Positions 1-4,374 of a DNA stretch of 6,275 nucleotides are shown in pieces. The notes under the pieces were generated by a model. The model saw nothing but the letters and a program-made list of their open reading frames with translations, was not told where the DNA came from and did no database searches. Positions within the stretch are counted from its first letter, which is position 1. Each line of letters begins with the position of its first letter. The position numbers and the translations under genes are program-made. Source of the stretch: Candidatus Luteimonas excrementigallinarum (GTDB lineage Bacteria > Pseudomonadota > Gammaproteobacteria > Xanthomonadales > Xanthomonadaceae); assembly GCA_019115725.1 (NCBI GenBank), contig DXCY01000027.1, positions 1-6,275 of the forward strand. Reading direction: 5' to 3'.

Positions 1-1
1 G

Positions 2-97
2 CCGGGTGGGGGTGCCCTTCAGGCGTAAGTAAAGGAGGAGGTGGCGGCCGCAGGCCGACGCCGGGGGACATGGAGCCTGAAGGGCACCCCCACCCGG
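2..97. repeat. Long perfect inverted repeat, 23-bp arms, 50-nt loop
   Basis: Bases 2-24 are the exact reverse complement of bases 75-97 with no mismatch, leaving a 50-nt loop (25-74). The arms are GC-rich (left arm begins CCGGGTGGGGGT and ends CTTCAGGC), so a transcript from either strand would fold into a very stable stem. The plus-strand loop holds four GGA triplets (34-36, 37-39, 66-68, 72-74) and an AGGAGG run at 33-38. No U-tract follows on the plus side, so it is not a standard Rho-independent terminator in that direction. The left arm lies at the window edge, so the repeat could extend further; base 1 (G) faces base 98 (T), which is at best a wobble. It could be a 3' end structure of an off-window gene, a small RNA, or a dispersed palindromic element. 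The function is not known. Confidence 0.85.
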
Positions 98-110
98 TGC
101 CTCCAGCACC
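96..110. repeat. Small hairpin GGTGC-CTCCA-GCACC
   Basis: A perfect 5-bp stem with a 5-nt loop. Its first two bases (96-97) are also the last two bases of the right arm of the long inverted repeat, so the two structures compete slightly at their junction. It may be an ending structure or simply chance in GC-rich DNA. Confidence 0.3.
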
Positions 111-138
111 CGCTTTCCCTTGAACGGGAGAAAAACCC

Positions 139-168
139 AAAAAAAACCCCGACCGTTGCCGGTCGGGG
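139..168 (-). terminator. Rho-independent terminator of the Ax21-family gene
   Basis: An 8-bp perfect stem, CCCCGACC (147-154) with GGTCGGGG (161-168), closes a 6-nt loop. It is followed on the minus strand by eight T residues (complement of A139-A146), then GGG and five more T. This is a canonical intrinsic terminator for minus-strand transcription, 85 bases past the stop codon of the Ax21-family gene. The A-tract is only on the plus-strand left side, so it is directional. It would also insulate that gene from whatever lies to the left. Confidence 0.92.
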
Positions 169-216
169 TGGATCGCATTCCGGGGGGGAGAGAGACGGTT
201 TGCGGGTCTTGCGGTG

Positions 217-233
217 AAACCGGTTTGAACCGG
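217..233. repeat. Overlapping palindromes in the 3' untranslated region of the Ax21-family gene
   Basis: AAACCGGTTT (217-226) is a perfect 10-bp palindrome and overlaps CCGGTT-TG-AACCGG (220-233), a 6-bp stem with a 2-nt spacer. Both lie between the Ax21-family stop codon and its terminator, so the mRNA would carry a second small hairpin in its tail. No known function; it may affect 3' end stability. Confidence 0.4.
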
Positions 234-252
234 GTCGCTGCCTGGCGTCTGC

Positions 253-810
253 TTACCAGGTGAAGCGCGGCCCGATGAACCACTGGGTGTCGCCGCTGAC
301 GAACTTGACGTCGCCGGACAGGCCCCAGTTGGGGTTGAACTTCACCACGGCGCCGAGGCGGCCGTAGAAATCGTCGTCGAACTGGCTGCCGTAGTCTTCG
401 TAACCCACCATGGCGTGGCCCTCGAAGTTCGGGGCCAGGGCGCCGCGCAGGCCGACTTCAACGCTGTAGCCGTCGTAGTCGAAGCCGCGACCGGCGTCGA
501 ACTTCTCATAGGCCAGTCGGGTCACCAGGTCGGCGTTGCGGGAGATCTCGTGGTTGTAGCCCACGCCCAGGCGCCACTGGTCGAAATCGACGTTGGAGTG
601 GTCGATTTCCTGGTTCATGTAGGCGCCGAAGAGATGGAAGTTCGGGTGTACGGCCACCGAGGCGTTGACGCCGAAGCCGTCGGCATCCAGGTCGGCGTTG
701 GTGGTCGTGTAGCCGCCTTCGACGTAGTTGTACGAGACGCCTTCGGCGGCGTGGGCGGCTGCGAAGGGAAGGGCGGCAGCCAGGCCAAGGGCGAGCAGGG
801 ACTGTTTCAT
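253..810 (-). CDS. Ax21-family outer membrane beta-barrel protein
   Basis: The product is 185 residues. It has an N-terminal signal peptide (Lys2, then hydrophobic residues about 5-19) with likely cleavage after the AHA at 19-21. The mature part is made of short alternating aromatic/polar strands separated by acidic and Gly-rich turns, and it ends in Phe-Thr-Trp; a terminal aromatic residue is the usual recognition signal of beta-barrels for the BAM complex. Overall similarity is to the Ax21 family of Xanthomonas and Stenotrophomonas, including the segment SYNYVEGGYTTT at the mature N-terminus (from memory of the family). Earlier claims that Ax21 is a secreted quorum factor or immune ligand were withdrawn; a small outer-membrane barrel is the safer reading. 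The start is ATG (808-810) with an AAGGA site 9 bases upstream. A strong terminator follows, so the gene is probably monocistronic. Substrate and exact role are unknown. Confidence 0.88.
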   Translation of the reverse strand: MKQSLLALGLAAALPFAAAHAAEGVSYNYVEGGYTTTNADLDADGFGVNASVAVHPNFHLFGAYMNQEIDHSNVDFDQWRLGVGYNHEISRNADLVTRLAYEKFDAGRGFDYDGYSVEVGLRGALAPNFEGHAMVGYEDYGSQFDDDFYGRLGAVVKFNPNWGLSGDVKFVSGDTQWFIGPRFTW

Positions 811-819
811 CGGGGGAGA

Positions 820-824
820 TCCTT
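820..824 (-). promoter_or_regulatory. Ribosome binding site of the Ax21-family gene
   Basis: On the minus strand AAGGA (complement of 820-824) lies 9 bases before the ATG at 810, within AGAAAGGATC. It fixes the start codon of the Ax21-family protein. Confidence 0.75.
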
Positions 825-854
825 TCTCTGCGTGGTGCTGATGTTGTGTTTCTG

Positions 855-860
855 ATTATT
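855..860 (-). promoter_or_regulatory. Candidate -10 element of the Ax21-family promoter
   Basis: AATAAT on the minus strand (complement of ATTATT 855-860) matches the TATAAT consensus at five of six positions. It lies in the only A+T-rich stretch of this intergenic region (842-864). Transcription would begin near 848, giving a leader of about 38 bases with the AAGGA site inside. No good -35 hexamer is present at the usual distance, so an activator or another sigma factor may be needed. The call rests on one hexamer only. Confidence 0.35.
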
Positions 861-867
861 TGTAGGG

Positions 868-937
868 TCGGCCCGGGCGGCAGGGGGAGGGGAGGAGTGC
901 GTTCATGTGCTGAAGGCACCACGGCCGCCCGGGCCGA
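868..937. repeat. 14-bp perfect inverted repeat upstream of the Ax21-family gene
   Basis: TCGGCCCGGGCGGC (868-881) is the exact reverse complement of GCCGCCCGGGCCGA (924-937), with a 42-base spacer. Each arm contains the 8-bp palindrome GCCCGGGC (871-878 and 927-934), so each arm could by itself be a dimer-binding half. The arm nearer the gene falls where the -10/-35 spacer of the candidate promoter would be. It could be an operator pair or, if transcription begins further upstream, a leader hairpin. Function unknown. Confidence 0.6.
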
Positions 938-1038
938 TGGGATGCATTCTGCAGACGCGCGGGCAAACGTCGCCTGAATAGTGAACCCGGGAGTACAGAA
1001 AGCTTTTGTGCAGGTTCAGGTCGGCTCGTGTCGGTTGG

Positions 1039-1064
1039 AAAGCGCCCGGCGGCAGCCGCCGGGC
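1039..1064 (-). terminator. Possible terminator hairpin after trmL
   Basis: GCCCGGCGGC (1044-1053) and GCCGCCGGGC (1055-1064) form a perfect 10-bp inverted repeat around one base, so a real loop would open 3-5 bases at the centre. It lies about 20 bases past the trmL stop. On the minus strand it is followed by GCTTTCC, so the U-tract is only three bases. It may stop transcription weakly or act as a 3' stabilising structure; it is not a textbook terminator. Confidence 0.45.
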
Positions 1065-1084
1065 AGTGACCTGGCCAACGCCCG

Positions 1085-1549
1085 TCAGCTGCCGCCGGGG
1101 TGGCCGAGCTGGCGCCAGGCTTCGAACGCCACCACCGCGACGGCGTTGGACAGGTTCAGGCTGCGGTTGCCGGGGCACATGGGCAGGCGCAGGCGCTGGC
1201 CGTCGGGGACGGCGTCCAGCACCGGCTGCGGCAGGCCGCTGGTTTCGCAGCCGAACAGAAAGGCGTCGCCCTGGCCGTAGCGCGGCTGGTCGTAGGCCAC
1301 GCTGCCGCGGGTGCTGAGGGCGAACAGGCGGGCCGGCGCGATGGCGGCCAGCGCGGCCTCCAGCGAGGCATGGGTCTTCACCGGCGCGTACTCGTGGTAG
1401 TCGAGCCCGGCGCGGCGCAGCTGGCGGTCATCGAGGCTGAATCCCAGCGGCTCCACCAGGTGCAGCCGCGCGCCCATGTTGGCGCACAGGCGGATCACGT
1501 TGCCGGTGTTGGGCGGGATCTGCGGCTGGTGGAGGATGATGTCGAACAT
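1085..1549 (-). CDS. trmL: tRNA (cytidine(34)-2'-O)-methyltransferase TrmL
   Basis: The 154-residue product matches TrmL (YibK), a SPOUT-class enzyme of about 157 residues in E. coli. The enzyme uses S-adenosylmethionine to methylate the ribose 2'-OH of nucleotide 34, the wobble base, of certain leucine tRNAs, acting as a cytoplasmic dimer. Visible family motifs in order are the N-terminal PPNTGNVIRLCANMGA (about residues 12-27), the central FGCETSGLP loop, and the C-terminal LRLPMCPGNRSLNLSNAV that forms the deep trefoil-knot cofactor site, ending with FEAWRQLGHPGG. The central loop has Cys and Ser where E. coli has Pro and Arg (from memory). The start is the ATG at 1549, giving the standard MFDIILHQPQ beginning; an in-frame ATG at 1606 would add 19 residues not expected in the family. 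There is no clear Shine-Dalgarno site. It is divergent from the phosphatase gene. Confidence 0.95.
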   Translation of the reverse strand: MFDIILHQPQIPPNTGNVIRLCANMGARLHLVEPLGFSLDDRQLRRAGLDYHEYAPVKTHASLEAALAAIAPARLFALSTRGSVAYDQPRYGQGDAFLFGCETSGLPQPVLDAVPDGQRLRLPMCPGNRSLNLSNAVAVVAFEAWRQLGHPGGS

Positions 1550-1555
1550 CGGCCG

Positions 1556-1561
1556 ATTATC
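1556..1561 (-). promoter_or_regulatory. Candidate -10 element of trmL, possibly leaderless
   Basis: GATAAT on the minus strand (complement of 1556-1561) matches TATAAT at five of six positions and ends six bases before the trmL ATG. Transcription starting about seven bases past it would begin at the A of the start codon, which fits the missing Shine-Dalgarno site. No -35 hexamer is seen at the normal distance, so this stays tentative. Confidence 0.3.
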
Positions 1562-1603
1562 GCCCGCCGCGACCCTTCCGCCCGGGCCGTGCAACGAAAC
1601 AGA

Positions 1604-1645
1604 CATATTGCGGACCGCCAGCTGTCATCGTCCTGCAGCAATATG
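1604..1645. repeat. 8-bp inverted repeat in the trmL / phosphatase divergent gap
   Basis: CATATTGC (1604-1611) and GCAATATG (1638-1645) are perfect reverse complements separated by 26 bases. Their centres are 34 bp apart, close to three helical turns, so both halves would face the same side of the DNA. It brackets the candidate Pho box and could be a regulator site, or chance. Confidence 0.3.
1622..1639 (+). promoter_or_regulatory. Candidate Pho box (PhoB site) upstream of the phosphatase
   Basis: PhoB binds 7-bp direct repeats of the type CTGTCAT spaced by 4 bp. Here CTGTCAT (1622-1628) is a perfect first half. After exactly four bases (CGTC) comes CTGCAGC (1633-1639), which keeps the CTG and the last base but differs at three positions. 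It ends 33 bases before the chosen phosphatase start and would make sense for a phosphate-scavenging enzyme. No convincing -10 follows at the expected distance, and the second half is weak. Confidence 0.4.
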
Positions 1646-1672
1646 GCCCGCTACTTCAAGTGGAAACCTGCA

Positions 1673-3499
1673 ATGGCGATTCGAACTGCGCTGCATGTGC
1701 TCATCCCGGGCACGCTCGCCCTGGCCCTGCTGACGGCCTGCTCGGGAGCGACGGACTCCGCGGCGCCGGCCCCGGTGGCGGAGGCCCAGGCGCCGGTCGC
1801 AACCGGCCTGGCCGACGTGGTGGACGCGCTGCGCACGCGGATCATCGAACAGGTTTCCCCCGATGCGCTGGAGGCGCTGACCCCCGACCAGGCGCTGGCG
1901 CTGGCCAGCGACGGCGAGCGTGCGGTGCTGTCGACCGGGTTCCTGCGCTTTACCGTCGATGCCCCGGCAACGGTGCATGTGCTGCTCTCGCCCGACTCGG
2001 ACATCGCGCCGTTCTGGCTGGCCGAGCAGGGCTTCGTGCCCAGCGGCCAGGATGCGCTGGTGGACGGCGATGACGACTTCCGCGGCTGGAGCCGGCAGGT
2101 GCCGGCCGGTGAGGTGGCGCTGGGCGTGCCTTCGCTGGAAACCGGGGTGAAGCCCTATTTCGTGGTGGTCGGGCCGTCGGCGGATGGCGGACCGCAGCCG
2201 CAGATCTCCGCGCCGTGGCCGGACACCATGGGCGTGGCCACCGCGACGGTGGATGCGCGCGTGTTCACCGATGACACCGACGAGCTGGACGCGATCGACC
2301 CGGCGCTGGCCGGCCTGCCACTGTTGCAGACCCTGGAAAAGCGCGAAGACGAATCAGCGCTGGTGGGCTACTTCCGCGCCACCCCGTATCCGGCCGGCAC
2401 CGATGCCGACCACGTGGTGCTGACCTGGGCGGATGACACGGCCACCAGCCAGTCGATCCAGTGGCGCACCGCCCCGGGCAGCGCGCAGACGCAGCTGCGC
2501 TACGCGGTCGAGGGTGGCGAGGCGGTGGTGGTGACTGCGGACAGCGTGGAGCTGCACACGCCCGACGTGGCCAACGACCCGAAGGCCATGCGCCATACCG
2601 TGGCGCTCACCGGCCTCGAGCCCGGTACCAGCTACCGCTACGCCATCGGCGACGGCGAGCGCTGGGGCGAGGAGCGCGGGTTCACCACCGGCCCGGCGGC
2701 GGGCGAGGCGTTCTCCTTCATCTACATGGGCGATGCCCAGGTGGGCCTGGACACCTGGGGCGAGCTGGTACGCACCGCCCACGCGCAGTATCCGCAGGCC
2801 GCTTTCCACGTCATGGCCGGCGACCTGGTGAACTGGGGCGAGCGGCGTGACGACTGGGACCTGTTCTTCGAAAACGCCCGCGGGGTGTTCGACAATCGGC
2901 CGCTGGTGCCGGTGATCGGCAACCACGAGGTCGATCAGGGCCGGGCGGAGCTGTACGTGGATCAATTCGATCTGCCGCGCAACGGTCCCGAGGGCATCGA
3001 GCCCGAGCGCGTGTATGCGATGGAATACGGCAACGCCCTGTTCGTGGTGCTGGACTCCAACCTGGAGCCGGAGTCGCAGGTGGAATGGCTGGATGCCACC
3101 CTGGGCGCGTCGGATGCGACCTGGAAGTTCGTGGTCTATCACCACCCGCTGTACTCGCCGCGCCCCGGCGACCGCGGCCAGCCGGAGCAGAAGGCGGCGT
3201 GGGCTCCGGTGTTCGAAAAGCACGGCGTGGACCTGGCGCTGCAAGGCGATGACCATGCCTACCTGCGCACCTATCCGATGCGCGGCGACGAAGTGGTGGG
3301 GTCGCCGGCCGAGGGGCCGGTGTACATCATGTCGGTGGCCGGCACCAAGATGTACGAGCAGACCGATGCGCCCTACGTGGCCAAGCGTTTCACCGATATC
3401 GCCACCTACCAGGTGATCGATATCGACGGCGGCAAGCTGGAGTACCGCTCCTACGACATTGACGGCACGCTGATGGACGCGTTCAGCATCGCCAAGTAA
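1673..3499 (+). CDS. Secreted lipoprotein metallophosphatase, purple-acid-phosphatase-like fold
   Basis: The 608-residue product begins with a lipoprotein signal peptide ending in the lipobox LTAC (Cys23), followed by an Ala/Pro-rich linker. Residues about 85-170 form a beta-rich module of uncertain family. Residues about 247-347 resemble the fibronectin-like N-terminal domain of purple acid phosphatases. The calcineurin-like phosphoesterase domain follows to about 590, with GDAQ (Asp354), GDLVN (Asp384), GNHE (Asn417, His418) and YHHP (His490). The last motif is GDDH (525-528), where the family has GHxH. Asn387 replaces the Tyr that colours true purple acid phosphatases, so this is a general phosphomonoesterase or diesterase of unknown substrate, probably at the periplasm or outer membrane. 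ATG 1673 was chosen because it starts a compact signal peptide; ATG 1643 is in frame, would add 10 residues, and lacks a better ribosome site. A candidate Pho box lies upstream. Confidence 0.88.
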   Translation: MAIRTALHVLIPGTLALALLTACSGATDSAAPAPVAEAQAPVATGLADVVDALRTRIIEQVSPDALEALTPDQALALASDGERAVLSTGFLRFTVDAPATVHVLLSPDSDIAPFWLAEQGFVPSGQDALVDGDDDFRGWSRQVPAGEVALGVPSLETGVKPYFVVVGPSADGGPQPQISAPWPDTMGVATATVDARVFTDDTDELDAIDPALAGLPLLQTLEKREDESALVGYFRATPYPAGTDADHVVLTWADDTATSQSIQWRTAPGSAQTQLRYAVEGGEAVVVTADSVELHTPDVANDPKAMRHTVALTGLEPGTSYRYAIGDGERWGEERGFTTGPAAGEAFSFIYMGDAQVGLDTWGELVRTAHAQYPQAAFHVMAGDLVNWGERRDDWDLFFENARGVFDNRPLVPVIGNHEVDQGRAELYVDQFDLPRNGPEGIEPERVYAMEYGNALFVVLDSNLEPESQVEWLDATLGASDATWKFVVYHHPLYSPRPGDRGQPEQKAAWAPVFEKHGVDLALQGDDHAYLRTYPMRGDEVVGSPAEGPVYIMSVAGTKMYEQTDAPYVAKRFTDIATYQVIDIDGGKLEYRSYDIDGTLMDAFSIAK

Positions 3500-3506
3500 T
3501 CCCCGT

Positions 3507-3540
3507 GCGGCGGTCCGCCCCTGTGGATCCGGGCCGCCGC
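3507..3540. terminator. Hairpin between convergent phosphatase and dehydrogenase genes
   Basis: GCGGCGGTCCG (3507-3517) pairs with CGGGCCGCCGC (3530-3540) over 11 bp including one G-T wobble, with a 12-base loop. It fills nearly the whole 43-base gap between the two stop codons (3499 and 3543), so it would form at the 3' end of both transcripts. There is no U-tract on either side, so termination may be Rho-dependent, with the hairpin protecting the ends. Confidence 0.5.
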
Positions 3541-3542
3541 GG

Positions 3543-4253
3543 TTACCAGGGAATGGCGGCGCCGTCGGTGCCGAGGAAGCGGCCGCTGTCGCCGGTCTGC
3601 AGTGCATCCACCTGCCGCAGCACGCCGCCCACCGCGTCTTCCGGCGCCACATCGGCGTCGCTGCCGCCCATGTCCGTGCGCACCCAGCCGGGGCTGAAGG
3701 CCACCACCACGATCCCGCGGTCCGCCAGCGCCTGGGCCAGCAGCACCGTGGCCATGTTCAGCGCCGCCTTGCTGATGTTGTAGCTGGGCGTGCCGAAGCG
3801 CGCGGTGGTGCCGATCGAGCCCAGGCGCGAGGACAGGTTGGCCACCCGCGCGCCGTCGGCCAGCAGCGGCGCCAGCGCCTGGGTGAGCAGGAACGGACCC
3901 GATGCGTTAGTGCGGAAGCTGTCTTCAAGATGGGCGGCGCCGACGCTGCCGAAGCGTTCGCCTGAGTGCAGCACGCCGGCGTTGTTGAGCACCAGGTCCA
4001 GCCGTCCGTCCGCACCCAGCACCAGGGGTAGTTCGCACACCAGCTCGGCGTGGGAGGCCGGTTCGGCCACCTCCAGCGGCAGCACGTGCAGGCGGCCGGG
4101 ATGCTCCCCGGCCAGCCGGTTCAGCGCGGTGGCCTTGCCCGGTCGCCGGCAGGTGGCCACCACCCGGTCGCCCCGGACCAGCAGCTGGCGGGTGAATTCC
4201 AGTCCCAGGCCGCGATTGGCACCGGTCACGAGGGTGTGGCGGGGAGTCGGCAT
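3543..4253 (-). CDS. Short-chain dehydrogenase/reductase, C-factor-like
   Basis: The 236-residue product is a complete classical SDR of typical length. A Rossmann nucleotide loop TGANRGLG (10-17) follows the first strand. Arg36-Arg37 after the second strand suggest preference for NADP(H). NNAG (90-93), Asn116 in the fourth helix, the SSRLGS segment (probable catalytic Ser142) and Tyr158-Asn-Ile-Ser-Lys162 give the catalytic Asn-Ser-Tyr-Lys set. PGWVRTDMGG (188-197) and the end GRFLGTDGAAIPW match the subgroup annotated with Myxococcus C-factor CsgA; that does not imply a signalling role. The substrate is unknown. The start is ATG 4253, just before the first strand, with AGG about 9 bases upstream; an in-frame ATG at 4274 would add seven residues. 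It is divergent from the M16 gene and convergent with the phosphatase. Confidence 0.9.
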   Translation of the reverse strand: MPTPRHTLVTGANRGLGLEFTRQLLVRGDRVVATCRRPGKATALNRLAGEHPGRLHVLPLEVAEPASHAELVCELPLVLGADGRLDLVLNNAGVLHSGERFGSVGAAHLEDSFRTNASGPFLLTQALAPLLADGARVANLSSRLGSIGTTARFGTPSYNISKAALNMATVLLAQALADRGIVVVAFSPGWVRTDMGGSDADVAPEDAVGGVLRQVDALQTGDSGRFLGTDGAAIPW

Positions 4254-4335
4254 GGCAATGACCTGGGCAGGCATGGAGGGCAATCGGGCGGGGCCGGCAT
4301 CAGGCCCGCTCGCCCGGGGCGCGATGGGGCTACGA

Positions 4336-4345
4336 TAGCGCGCTA
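4336..4345. repeat. Palindrome TAGCGCGCTA in the dehydrogenase / M16 divergent gap
   Basis: A perfect 10-bp palindrome 29 bases before the M16 start codon, overlapping a TACGAT (4331-4336) that is a weak -10 candidate for the M16 gene. It is placed where a repressor could block the plus-strand promoter. No regulator is known for it. Confidence 0.3.
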
Positions 4346-4362
4346 CCACAACCGTGCAATGC

Positions 4363-4368
4363 GAAGGA
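4363..4368 (+). promoter_or_regulatory. Ribosome binding site of the M16 peptidase gene
   Basis: GAAGGA lies six bases before the ATG at 4375. This spacing is good and selects that ATG over the in-frame GTG at 4354, which would place the site inside the coding sequence. Confidence 0.8.
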
Positions 4369-4374
4369 CCTGCG

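Larger units (their letters stand above)
811..1084. other. Intergenic region between Ax21-family gene and trmL
   Basis: This 274-base gap holds no convincing gene. Bases 811-864 contain the ribosome binding site and an A+T-rich candidate promoter of the Ax21-family gene. Bases 865-937 contain the G-rich tract and the 14-bp inverted repeat. Bases 938-1040 show nothing I can assign apart from AAAGCTTT around 999-1006. Bases 1044-1064 form a hairpin just past the trmL stop. Both flanking genes are on the minus strand, so the gap contains the end of trmL transcription and the start of the Ax21-family gene. Confidence 0.6.

Noticed and set aside
44..51. GCGGCCGC palindrome in the loop of the long repeat
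   Set aside because: An 8-bp GC palindrome is likely by chance at this base composition and needs no separate explanation.
1..110. Integron attC site or Stenotrophomonas GTAG-type repeat
   Set aside because: The arms lack the GTTRRRY/RYYYAAC ends of attC sites and the terminal GTAG of the known Stenotrophomonas palindromes.
1100..1672. In-frame N-terminal extension of the phosphatase back to GTG 1100
   Set aside because: It would run antisense through all of trmL and bury the lipoprotein signal peptide almost 200 residues into the protein.
2354..3652. Minus-strand open frame of 432 codons opposite the phosphatase
   Set aside because: It runs antisense through conserved phosphatase motifs and across the end of the dehydrogenase gene, and shows no family signature.
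4354..4374. GTG start at 4354 for the M16 protein
   Set aside because: It lacks a ribosome site, while ATG 4375 has GAAGGA six bases upstream and gives a normal signal peptide.
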